Positions 56,476-64,000 of a DNA stretch of 64,000 bases are shown here, piece by piece (the first letter of the stretch is position 1; the number at the start of each line of letters is the position of its first letter). The stretch is from Psychrobacter sp. I-STPA10. GTDB taxonomy: Bacteria > Pseudomonadota > Gammaproteobacteria > Pseudomonadales > Moraxellaceae. The stretch lies in NCBI RefSeq assembly GCF_021012795.1, contig NZ_VFYU01000014.1:124001-188000 (forward strand), written 5' to 3'. The translations under genes were made by a program, and so were the position numbers. A model generated the notes under the pieces. The model saw only the letters and a program-made list of their open reading frames with translations. It was not told the origin of the DNA and searched no databases.

Positions 56476-57417
56476 ATGAAAGCCGTATTTTTAGACCGTG
56501 GTACATTTTTAGACACTGTTGACTTGCCTGCGCCACAAGGCATTAGTGACTATGTGGTATATGATACGACGCCTCAAGATGACACAACAATCATTGAGCG
56601 TTGCCAAGATGCTGACATCGTTATTACCAATAAAGTCAAAATTAATCAACAAATCATTGAAAAACTGCCCAAACTCAAGCTGATTCAGCTCACCGCCACT
56701 GGTAAAAATAATGTCGATGAAGCGGCTTGTAAAGATAACAACATTACCCTTTATAATGTGGCTGGCTATGCCATCAAAAGTGTGCCAGAGCATACCTTTA
56801 TGCTGATGCTCAATGCGATGCGAGCAGGTTTGTATTATCATCACAAAGTCAGTGATGGCACATGGCAACAAGATGGTAATTTTTGCTTATTAGATATCCC
56901 CCTCATTGATTTAGAAGACAAAACATTAGGAATTATTGGTGCAGGTACGATTGGTCGGCGCGTCGGTGAAATTGCCAAAGCCTTTGGTATGCAGGTGTTA
57001 TGGGCTGAGCATCAAGGTAAAACACCACGCAATGATGATTATACCGCCTTTGATGAAGTGCTTAAGCGCTGTGACGTGTTGAGCTTACATTGTCCACTAA
57101 TCGATGCCACCAAGCATCTGATTAATGCAGATAACATCAGCAAAATGAAGCAACAACCTTTGTTGGTCAATGTCGCTCGTGGTGGGGTGGTTGATAGCCA
57201 AGCGGTGGTCGATGCAATCAATAATGAGCAGCTACTTGGCTATGCCACTGACGTGTTTGCCGAAGAACCCATTGCTGATAATGATCCACTGCTTACTTTG
57301 GCAGATCATCCCCGAGTGGTATTTAGCCCGCATAATGCATGGGGCAGTCTGGCAGCCCAACAGACCCTATGGGATATATTGAGTAAACAGGTGAGCGAGT
57401 TTATTGAGAACAATTAA
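56476..57417 (+). CDS. D-2-hydroxyacid dehydrogenase (glycerate dehydrogenase-like)
   Basis: The 313-residue enzyme belongs to the NAD-dependent D-isomer 2-hydroxyacid dehydrogenases. It shows the substrate-loop TATGKNNVDEAACKDNNITL, NAD motif LGIIGAGTIGRRVGEIAKAF, and the catalytic triad: Arg in NVARGGVVDSQAVVDA, Glu in DVFAEEPIADNDPLL and His in FSPHNAWGS. It probably reduces hydroxypyruvate or glyoxylate; the exact substrate is inferred. AAGGAC precedes the ATG. Confidence 0.88.
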   Translation: MKAVFLDRGTFLDTVDLPAPQGISDYVVYDTTPQDDTTIIERCQDADIVITNKVKINQQIIEKLPKLKLIQLTATGKNNVDEAACKDNNITLYNVAGYAIKSVPEHTFMLMLNAMRAGLYYHHKVSDGTWQQDGNFCLLDIPLIDLEDKTLGIIGAGTIGRRVGEIAKAFGMQVLWAEHQGKTPRNDDYTAFDEVLKRCDVLSLHCPLIDATKHLINADNISKMKQQPLLVNVARGGVVDSQAVVDAINNEQLLGYATDVFAEEPIADNDPLLTLADHPRVVFSPHNAWGSLAAQQTLWDILSKQVSEFIENN

Positions 57418-57534
57418 ATAGAGTCATGCTAGCGCATAAAAACTAAAGAATTAAAGCATAGAAATAGAAACTAAAGAAAAATTGCAGCAAACCAATCAAG
57501 CGACTGAGTGGTTAGAGGAACAAAAAATGCTCAA

Positions 57535-59130
57535 CTAAGCAAACACTAACCACTCATCTTCAATACTATCTTTTAATAGCATGCGGCGATCTTTTAAATA
57601 ATTATGCTCAACACGCCAAGGATAACAATCCCCTTGCTTGGGTAGATCATCTTGCGCACGCTTTATATATCCAGCAGAAAGTGAGCCCATAACTGTCTCA
57701 GTAAGTTTATGCACACGCGTTTTTTTATTATCATTTTTCTGGTGTTGATAATTAGCTTCTGTCTTTGCGACGACCACCTGCACATTTTGCTTATCCATAT
57801 AGTCAAATAAGCGCATCAGATACTGACAAGCAAGCTCAATCTTTAATGTCCAAGACGCATTGGTATAGCCAAATAAAATCGCCATATTTGGGACATCACC
57901 AATCATCACCGCTTTATAAGTTAAGCAATCACCTACATCAATAAAGGTATCATCAACACATACCTTAGCACCGCCAAGCATCTGCAACTTAAGCCCTGTT
58001 GCCGTCACAATAATATCTGCTGCTATCTCTTGCCCATCTTGCATCACCACAGCCGATGCGCTAAAGCGTTTGATCTGCCCTGTCACCACATCAGCACTTC
58101 CGCTTTGCAATGCTTGAAATAAATCATCATCTGGCACAGCACACAAGCGCTCATCCCACGGATCATAACTTGGTGAAAAATGCTTCAGTGACACATCACT
58201 GCCTTTTAATGCTTGTTTTACTTTATGGGTCAAGATGGCTTTCATAGCCTTAGGTGCACGTGTCGCAAACTGATAGATGCCCTGCTGCAACAACAAATTG
58301 CGCCAACGCATCAATTCATAAAGACGTTTTTTATACAGTGGTTTGTTATGTTTGTTATATGGTTGTTTTTTATCTAGAGCCGTTGCGCATTTATCCAATA
58401 TCTCTAGCAGCTTATCGCGCCCATGAATACTGGCAACATAAGTGGGGGATCGCTGTATCATGGTCACATGATGGGCACATTGCTCAGCCGTTTTATCCAC
58501 CAACGCTGGTACCAGCGTCATGGCTGTTGCTCCACTGCCAATCACCACCACATCTTTGCCATCATAATCCACATCCTGCCAATTTTGCGGATGGATAATC
58601 TGTCCTGTAAACTCCTGCTGATCTTCAAACTGTGGCTGATACCCTTGCTCAGTATCATAATAACCTGTCGCCCCCACCACAAACTTAGCAATGATCTGTG
58701 TCACTTCTTTTGTCTGTGTATTTTTAATCGTCGCTGTCCACTGCTTGCTATCACTTGACCACGTTAACTGCGTGACCATACAACCATAACGAATGTGCTG
58801 CTGCACATCATATTTATGTGCTATCTGCTTTAAGTATTGTTTAATATCCTCACCTTTTGCCAGTGTTGAGGATTGCAACCAAGGGGCAAAGCCGTAGCCC
58901 AAAGTCAGCATGTCTGAATCTGAGCGCACCCCTGGGTAACGAAATATATCCCAAGTACCCCCAAGCGACTCACGTTTTTCGACAATCATAAACCGCTTGT
59001 GTGGCTGCTGCTCCTGCAAATAACACGCCATTGCAATGCCTGAAATTCCAGCACCAATAATCAACACATCACAATCATCTGTTGCCATATTTGTCGCTGT
59101 GCTGATTACTGTATTGTGATTTTTTAGCAT
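57535..59130 (-). CDS. flavin-containing (Baeyer-Villiger type) monooxygenase
   Basis: The product uses FAD and NADPH to oxygenate ketones or similar substrates. It shows the FAD motif DVLIIGAGISGIAMACYLQE, the GGTWDIFRYPGVRSDSDM segment typical of the BVMO/FMO group, the NADPH motif VVVIGSGATAMTLVPAL, and the VTATGL motif near residue 300. ATG at 59130 (531 residues) is used; a TTG four codons earlier and an ATG at 59088 (just before the FAD motif) are alternatives, none with a strong ribosome site. Substrate unknown. An acyltransferase gene lies 46 bases upstream on the same strand. Confidence 0.85.
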   Translation of the reverse strand: MLKNHNTVISTATNMATDDCDVLIIGAGISGIAMACYLQEQQPHKRFMIVEKRESLGGTWDIFRYPGVRSDSDMLTLGYGFAPWLQSSTLAKGEDIKQYLKQIAHKYDVQQHIRYGCMVTQLTWSSDSKQWTATIKNTQTKEVTQIIAKFVVGATGYYDTEQGYQPQFEDQQEFTGQIIHPQNWQDVDYDGKDVVVIGSGATAMTLVPALVDKTAEQCAHHVTMIQRSPTYVASIHGRDKLLEILDKCATALDKKQPYNKHNKPLYKKRLYELMRWRNLLLQQGIYQFATRAPKAMKAILTHKVKQALKGSDVSLKHFSPSYDPWDERLCAVPDDDLFQALQSGSADVVTGQIKRFSASAVVMQDGQEIAADIIVTATGLKLQMLGGAKVCVDDTFIDVGDCLTYKAVMIGDVPNMAILFGYTNASWTLKIELACQYLMRLFDYMDKQNVQVVVAKTEANYQHQKNDNKKTRVHKLTETVMGSLSAGYIKRAQDDLPKQGDCYPWRVEHNYLKDRRMLLKDSIEDEWLVFA

Positions 59131-59175
59131 AAAAAGATTCAAATAAAAAAGGTGACTTTTATAGTGCCATATTTT

Positions 59176-59829
59176 TTACCGCTCACTATTCATATCTTGT
59201 AACGGCTGTGAAAGCCGCTCGGGGTGGCGTGGCATCACCCCACGATATTGCTGATAGATTTTTTGTAAATCTGCCTCAATATCACCTGTTGGCTCTACAG
59301 GTGTCATAAAGCGAATCTGTTTGCTTTTATAGTCCATTGCCACAGGAATAATTGGCACACCTGCGGCTTGAGCAATGTAATAAAAGCCCGTTTTCCATTT
59401 ATCGCTATAGCCACGCTTTCCCTCTGGTGCTAAGCCCAAAAATAATGGCTGACCATGTTGAAACTTATCAATACTGGCTTGTAATACTGAGCCTTTTTTT
59501 TCTCTATCAATGGGAATCACCCCTGACCATTTTAAAAATGACCCCAAGACAGGAACTTTAAATAGGCTCTGCTTACCCATAATCTTAATATCTAAATCTA
59601 ATGCAAGCAAAGTAGGAATGGCATAAACCCCATCAATATTAGAAGTATGTGGTACTGCCAATAGTACCGCTTGAGAGATATTCGGAATACTACCCACGAT
59701 CCGCCATCCTGACGCTGTCAAAAAGCCCTTGGCAAGCTTCGGTATCAACTTACCGCCACGCTTTGGAATCAGGTCACCCAATTGTGCCTTACTCAAACTT
59801 GGTAGTTCACCTTCGTGATCGTGTTTCAT
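59176..59829 (-). CDS. 1-acyl-glycerol-3-phosphate acyltransferase family protein
   Basis: The 217 residues show the PlsC acyltransferase motifs: AVPHTSNIDG (HxxxxD type), KQSLFKVPVLGSFLKWSGVI, IDREKKGS and LGLAPEGKR, then GVPIIPVAMD. It probably acylates a lysophospholipid or related acceptor at the inner membrane. GAGGATTT precedes the ATG. It is probably cotranscribed with the downstream monooxygenase. Confidence 0.85.
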   Translation of the reverse strand: MKHDHEGELPSLSKAQLGDLIPKRGGKLIPKLAKGFLTASGWRIVGSIPNISQAVLLAVPHTSNIDGVYAIPTLLALDLDIKIMGKQSLFKVPVLGSFLKWSGVIPIDREKKGSVLQASIDKFQHGQPLFLGLAPEGKRGYSDKWKTGFYYIAQAAGVPIIPVAMDYKSKQIRFMTPVEPTGDIEADLQKIYQQYRGVMPRHPERLSQPLQDMNSER

Positions 59830-60137
59830 AAATCCTCATATTTACAAAAATATTTACCAATACTAGCACCATACAAAAGTTTATAAAACCACTTTTATCC
59901 GCTACCGTGCTACAAGGTAATATTAATACAGCTTTAGTTAAGTATTAGCTATATGAGAATTTAATGGCACACCTATAATCTTAAGTCATTGTTATATTAA
60001 GGATTTATTAAATAGGATTAAAATAACGATTAAATTCGTAATTTCTTTATTGCAACCATAGCAACGATTTATAATCACTCACTCCTACCTTGTTTTACTG
60101 TTAACAACCATCACTAAAACAGACCACCTTTATACTG
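59830..60137. other. gene-free spacer between parE and the acyltransferase
   Basis: These 308 AT-rich bases follow the parE stop and precede the acyltransferase start on the minus strand. They should hold the acyltransferase promoter. No gene, clear stem-loop or repeat was recognised. Confidence 0.45.
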
Positions 60138-62027
60138 CTATACCGCAATTTCTGCCAGATCACCTTTACGCTCTAGCCAATCTTTACGATCCGAGGCACG
60201 TTTTTTTGCCAGCAACATATCCATAATTTGGTTGGTTAACTGCATATCATCCATATCTAACTGTACCAAACGTCTGGTATCGGGATTCATGGTTGTCTCG
60301 CGCAAATGCTCTGGATCCATCTCACCCAATCCTTTAAAACGAGTAATTTTTGGCTTGGTATTGCCAGATACCTTGGCTAAAATTTGAGCCAACTCATCTT
60401 CATCTAGGGCATAATGCACCTCTTTACCAATATCGATACGATACAAAGGCGGCATGGCAACAAACAAATGCCCAGCATCCACCAGTGTTGGGAAATGCTT
60501 AACAAACAACGCACAAATCAAAGTCGCAATATGTAATCCATCTGAGTCAGCATCAGCAAGAATACAGATCTTGTCATAGCGCAGCTCAGATAAATCATCC
60601 GATGCGGGATCTACCCCAATGGCAATGGCAATGTCGTGAATCTCTTGGCTTGATAACACCGTATCAGGCGACACTTCCCATGTATTTAAAATCTTACCAC
60701 GCAGTGGCAATATTGCCTGAAAATGGCGATCACGAGCCTGTTTGGCACTGCCCCCTGCCGAGTCCCCTTCGACCAAAAACAGCTCCGCACTATCACGCAA
60801 ATTACCACGACAGTCCGCCAATTTCCCGGGTAGCGCAGGCCCTTGAGTAATTTTCTTTCTCGCTACTTTTTTGGCAGATTTTAGCCGTTTACCTGCTTTG
60901 GATATGGCTAACTCAGCAATTTGCGCAGCAATTTGTGCATGTTGATTGAGCCATAAACTAAACGCATCTTTTGCCAATGTCTGCACTGCTGCCGCCGCCT
61001 CTCGACTCGACAAGCGTTCTTTAGTCTGCCCAGAGAACTGTGGCTCTGAAAATTTGAGCGATAAAATATAATTGACTCCGTCCCACACATCCTCGCCCGT
61101 TAACTTAACATTGCGAGGCAACAAATTGTGAATATCACAAAACTCGCGCAATGCTTCTAATATGCCCGTACGCAAACCATTAACATGCGTGCCTCCTTGC
61201 GCAGTCGGAATCAAATTAACATAACTTTCTTGAATCGGTGTACCGCCCTCTGGCAACCAAGATAACACAAACGTCACCCCTGCCCGCTCATCTTTGGCAG
61301 CATCATAAGTATAATAAAATGGCTCAGGTGGCAATGTCTCTAAGCCATCGAGCTGCTCATTAAGGTACTCCACCACCCCATCACTAAACTGCCACACCAC
61401 TTTGTCATCGTTAATCTCATCAACAAACTCAATAGTTAAGCCTGCCGCCAACACCGCTTTGGCTTTTAGATTATGTTTAAGCTGCTTAACACTAAACTTT
61501 GGACTGTCAAAAAATGACTCATCGGCCCAAAAGCGTACCTTAGTACCACGTTTGCGCTTATTAGAGCTCACCGTTTGTTGCAAACTGCTCACAGGCACAC
61601 CCTGCTCAAACGCAATATTGTACTCTGTGCCATCACGCCACACCGTGACTTCTACTCGGGTAGATAATGCATTGACCACCGAAATACCAACGCCATGCAA
61701 TCCTCCAGATACCTGATAGTTATTGGTCGAAAACTTACCACCAGCATGTAGCCGTGTCAAAATCAGCTCGATACCTGTCTGATTAAACTCAGGATGAATA
61801 TCGGTTGGCATACCCCGCCCATCATCTTCAACCGATAATGATCCATCTTTATAAAGCTGAACCTTGATGGTTTTGGCATAACCTGCCAACGCTTCATCGA
61901 CAGAGTTATCAATGACCTCTTGTGCCAAGTGGTTAGGACGAGTGGTATCGGTATACATACCTGGACGACGACGAACAGGCTCTAAACCTTCTAATACTTC
62001 TAGCGACTGTGCAGTATATTGACTCAC
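60138..62027 (-). CDS. parE: DNA topoisomerase IV subunit B
   Basis: ParE is the ATPase subunit that with ParC decatenates daughter chromosomes. The 629 residues show RRRPGMYTDTTRPNHLAQEV, the GHKL ATP site VIDNSVDEALAGYA and VEDDGRGMPTDIHPE, GGLHGVGISVVNALS, the TOPRIM motif LFLVEGDSAGGSAKQARDRH, LPLRGKILN and ILADADSDGLHIATL. The start is GTG at 62027 with AAGGGAA upstream. The 629-residue length without a gyrase-type insert distinguishes it from GyrB. Confidence 0.96.
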   Translation of the reverse strand: MSQYTAQSLEVLEGLEPVRRRPGMYTDTTRPNHLAQEVIDNSVDEALAGYAKTIKVQLYKDGSLSVEDDGRGMPTDIHPEFNQTGIELILTRLHAGGKFSTNNYQVSGGLHGVGISVVNALSTRVEVTVWRDGTEYNIAFEQGVPVSSLQQTVSSNKRKRGTKVRFWADESFFDSPKFSVKQLKHNLKAKAVLAAGLTIEFVDEINDDKVVWQFSDGVVEYLNEQLDGLETLPPEPFYYTYDAAKDERAGVTFVLSWLPEGGTPIQESYVNLIPTAQGGTHVNGLRTGILEALREFCDIHNLLPRNVKLTGEDVWDGVNYILSLKFSEPQFSGQTKERLSSREAAAAVQTLAKDAFSLWLNQHAQIAAQIAELAISKAGKRLKSAKKVARKKITQGPALPGKLADCRGNLRDSAELFLVEGDSAGGSAKQARDRHFQAILPLRGKILNTWEVSPDTVLSSQEIHDIAIAIGVDPASDDLSELRYDKICILADADSDGLHIATLICALFVKHFPTLVDAGHLFVAMPPLYRIDIGKEVHYALDEDELAQILAKVSGNTKPKITRFKGLGEMDPEHLRETTMNPDTRRLVQLDMDDMQLTNQIMDMLLAKKRASDRKDWLERKGDLAEIAV

Positions 62028-62062
62028 AACATTCCCTTTTTCATATTGATATGCAAATATCT

Positions 62063-62068
62063 ATTATA
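62063..62068 (-). promoter_or_regulatory. probable -10 box for parE
   Basis: On the minus strand a perfect TATAAT lies 35 bases before the GTG start of parE. The -35 region is not close to consensus, so the call rests on the -10 alone. Confidence 0.45.
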
Positions 62069-62134
62069 ACGAAATTTTTAGCAGCGATTGCGTAGATAAA
62101 AAACTTTACGACAATTAGCGTCGTGATTATCAAT

Positions 62135-62162
62135 TTGGACAACATAAAAAACATGCTAGAAT
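62135..62162 (+). promoter_or_regulatory. probable sigma-70 promoter for the DUF1289 gene
   Basis: TTGGAC (62135-62140) and TAGAAT (62157-62162) are separated by 16 bases, 38 bases before the ATG. Both boxes are close to consensus and in the right place. Confidence 0.5.
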
Positions 62163-62200
62163 TTAGAAATTCTTATTATTTAATGATTTAGACAGCCATC

Positions 62201-62461
62201 ATGCCACAACAAATTGAGTTATTTAAAATTGATAACCCTTGCATTGGTGTCTGCCAAAGCAATAAAAAGGGCTATTGTTTTGGCTGTCTACGTAATCGTA
62301 CCGAACGTCAACTGTGGTTACAAATGACAGATGAACAAAGAAAAGAAGTGCTACAGCTAATTATCAAACGCAAAAAACGTATTGAGCAACTACGCAACCG
62401 TCAACAAGAGCAAATGAGTTTAGATTTTGATACGCCTACAGAAACCCCCAAATTATTTTGA
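62201..62461 (+). CDS. DUF1289 family protein
   Basis: The 86-residue protein has the DUF1289 cysteine motif NPCIGVCQSNKKGYCFGCLR, with four Cys that could bind a metal or Fe-S cluster, followed by NRTERQLWLQMTDEQRKEVL and a basic coiled C-terminus. The function is unknown. It is transcribed divergently from parE and converges on rplS at a shared terminator. Confidence 0.85.
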   Translation: MPQQIELFKIDNPCIGVCQSNKKGYCFGCLRNRTERQLWLQMTDEQRKEVLQLIIKRKKRIEQLRNRQQEQMSLDFDTPTETPKLF

Positions 62462-62497
62462 TTGACAAAAAAGCATCAGTTAACCCTAAAGCATAAA

Positions 62498-62534
62498 AAA
62501 ACCCCACTGTAATGATGACATTCAGTGGGGTTTT
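62498..62534. terminator. bidirectional terminator between DUF1289 gene and rplS
   Basis: AAAACCCCACTG (62498-62509) and CAGTGGGGTTTT (62523-62534) form a perfect 12-bp stem with a 13-base loop. On the minus strand it ends in seven T (complement of 62495-62501), and on the plus strand in four T, serving both convergent genes. Confidence 0.85.
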
Positions 62535-62604
62535 AGTCTTTTTGGTATACCCGATTATTAGTAAATAGGAATAAAAGGGGTTTTGCTATATCTTAATATA
62601 GCGA

Positions 62605-63030
62605 TTAGATACCTGGTGCAGTTTCTACCGCTTCAGGAACGCCAGCATCTTTTTTGCTTTGCGCGCCATCACGACGGAAAGATAACTTTTCACGGATACG
62701 TGCAGATTTACCAGAACGCTCACGTAGATAGTAAAGTTTGGCACGACGAACATCACCACGACGTTTCACTTCGATACTATCGATCAGTGGTGAATGTAGT
62801 TGGAACGCACGCTCAACACCAATACCACTAGAGATTTTACGCACGGTAAATGCTGAGTTAATACCACGATTACGCTTAGCGATAACAACGCCTTCATAGG
62901 CCTGTAGACGCTCACGCTCACCTTCACGGACTTTTACTTGAACCACGACAGTATCACCAGGAGCAAAACTTGGATGTTGACGTAGTTGAGAGTTTTCCAC
63001 AGATTGGACTAGCGGATGCTTGTTGCTCAT
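62605..63030 (-). CDS. rplS: 50S ribosomal protein L19
   Basis: L19 sits at the 30S-50S interface. The 141 residues show the core [60 protein letters not shown] and [19 protein letters not shown]. The ATG at 63030 is chosen because GGAGAA lies just upstream; a frame to 63075 adds non-family residues. The acidic-polar tail beyond the core is about 20 residues longer than in E. coli. It follows trmD as usual, but with a 315-bp spacer. Confidence 0.95.
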   Translation of the reverse strand: MSNKHPLVQSVENSQLRQHPSFAPGDTVVVQVKVREGERERLQAYEGVVIAKRNRGINSAFTVRKISSGIGVERAFQLHSPLIDSIEVKRRGDVRRAKLYYLRERSGKSARIREKLSFRRDGAQSKKDAGVPEAVETAPGI

Positions 63031-63271
63031 GAGATTTCTCCTCACATAAGATGATAGAGGCTTGACGCATATCACCTGTTTGTAATAATTAAAAACACAC
63101 CACGTCTTAATTTGGTATGCACAATGGGGGAATAATTTGAATATAACAATAACTTTATATCGATAGTCATATCATAGTGCTAAATGGCAAATATCAGCCG
63201 TTAACCGCACAATAAAACTTGGTTAGATATATCAGATATCATAGTCAAATATCATATTTTTACTACAGCAG

Positions 63272-63294
63272 TTGTCTATTATCATAATAGACAA
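63272..63294. repeat. perfect 23-bp palindrome in the trmD-rplS spacer
   Basis: TTGTCTATTAT, a central C, then ATAATAGACAA form an 11-bp perfect inverted repeat around one base. It may be an operator or a tight hairpin in the transcript upstream of rplS; no T-run follows on the minus strand. Nothing else was recognised in the 63031-63345 spacer. Confidence 0.5.
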
Positions 63295-63345
63295 ATCTGC
63301 GTTAACTTTGATATTGCTTGATTTTGTAATGCACCCTAACTAACT

Positions 63346-64000
63346 TTACTTAGTAGCAGATTTTTGCATTTGCTGTAGCCATTTTTGTTGCTGCGCTGTT
63401 GGCTCAAAACGCTGCCATAAATCTGGTCTGCGCTGTTGCGTACGTTTTACCTTTTGTACAAAACGCCATTTTTCAATATTGGCATGATGACCTGATAATA
63501 AAACCTCTGGCACAGCCATACCAGCAAATAGCGTCGGCTTGGTATAATGCGGACAATCTAACAAGCCATCAACAAAAGAATCTTGCTCAGCAGACAACGC
63601 ATCACCCATCACATTTGGCAAACGGCGAATGATGCTATCCATCATTACCATCGCTGGCAGCTCACCACCTGTTAATACATAATCACCGATGGATACTTCA
63701 GCATCAACATAATTGGCTAATAGCCGCTCATCAATGCCTTCATAACGACCACACAACAAAATGACACCATCATAATCACTAAATGACAATACCACTGACT
63801 CAGATAACTGCTCACCTTGTGGCGATAAGTACACCACAGGACAAAATTGAGCACCGAGGCGACAACCATGAGCACTGGCGCGGCTACGGGCATCTTCAAT
63901 GGCTTTTACCAATGGTTCAACCATCATCACCATACCCGGACCACCACCATAAGGACGTTCATCAATACGGCGATAATTATCTGTGGTATGGTCTCGTGGA
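63346..64000 (-). CDS. trmD: tRNA (guanine37-N1)-methyltransferase, 5' end outside window
   Basis: TrmD methylates G37 of tRNAs reading CNN codons to prevent frameshifting. The frame is open to the right edge, so the N-terminal ~35 residues are missing. Visible are [20 protein letters not shown], the knotted SAM-binding parts [16 protein letters not shown] and [20 protein letters not shown], and [15 protein letters not shown]. The C-terminal domain ([17 protein letters not shown]) is complete. The position before rplS matches the rpsP-rimM-trmD-rplS operon. Confidence 0.96.
   Translation of the reverse strand, partial: PRDHTTDNYRRIDERPYGGGPGMVMMVEPLVKAIEDARSRASAHGCRLGAQFCPVVYLSPQGEQLSESVVLSFSDYDGVILLCGRYEGIDERLLANYVDAEVSIGDYVLTGGELPAMVMMDSIIRRLPNVMGDALSAEQDSFVDGLLDCPHYTKPTLFAGMAVPEVLLSGHHANIEKWRFVQKVKRTQQRRPDLWQRFEPTAQQQKWLQQMQKSATK

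Noticed and set aside
57362..57372. ACAGACCCT motif resembling the end of the MITE at 24-227
   Set aside because: It is inside the hydroxyacid dehydrogenase coding sequence and has no inverted partner.

Overview
The window is a piece of a gammaproteobacterial chromosome, most likely from the Moraxellaceae (Moraxella/Psychrobacter type). The evidence is the AT-rich composition, the block gltA-sdhCDAB-sucAB-lpd-sucCD, the order pcnB-folK-panB-panC, and a sugar-nucleotide module (galU, pgi, a ugd-like gene, galE, and a convergent phosphohexomutase) laid out like the right end of Acinetobacter capsule loci. No rRNA, tRNA, CRISPR array or prophage was recognised.

Layout. 1-6.9 kb: a 200-bp MITE-like element touching panC, then panC, panB, folK and pcnB (pcnB has a very long disordered tail), a ComEA-type protein and mazG, all on the minus strand. 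6.95-7.68 kb: an intact IS1595-family (IS1016-like) insertion with a perfect 8-bp target duplication. 7.8-23.2 kb: a surface-polysaccharide locus. It holds a UDP-sugar dehydrogenase followed by a fused TPR/methyltransferase-like/phosphomannomutase protein on the plus strand. Convergent to these on the minus strand are galE, a dehydrogenase homologue that has lost its catalytic cysteine, pgi, galU, a glycosyltransferase, a second intact ugd, two more glycosyltransferases and a small unknown protein. No flippase, polymerase or export gene is visible, so the locus is either partial or depends on genes elsewhere.

23.8-39.7 kb: the TCA-cycle block sucD, sucC, lpd, sucB, sucA, sdhB, sdhA, sdhD, sdhC (minus strand) and divergent gltA. 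Terminator hairpins lie after sdhB, after sucB and after gltA, and a stem-loop with no clear T-run follows sucD. Long gene-free gaps lie between sucA and sdhB (about 0.97 kb) and between sdhC and gltA (about 1.4 kb).

39.7-53 kb is accessory-rich: a lipoprotein, a metallopeptidase-like protein, rarA, a ribBX-type riboflavin gene, an alpha/beta hydrolase, two small secreted proteins, a vapBC toxin-antitoxin pair followed by a DUF1653 gene just downstream of tyrS, a DUF3800 protein, a CAP-domain lipoprotein and a Sel1-repeat protein. Related ~100-bp repeats with imperfect inverted ends are scattered in the intergenic spaces here. 53-64 kb returns to conserved genes: rapA, a D-2-hydroxyacid dehydrogenase, a flavin monooxygenase, an acyltransferase, parE, a DUF1289 protein, rplS and the 3' part of trmD, which runs off the right edge.

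The most unusual items are the 906-residue fusion in the polysaccharide locus, the Cys-to-Thr Ugd homologue between pgi and galE, the intergenic repeat family, the PcnB tail and the VapBC-DUF1653 operon. No clearly new multi-gene system could be demonstrated from sequence alone.
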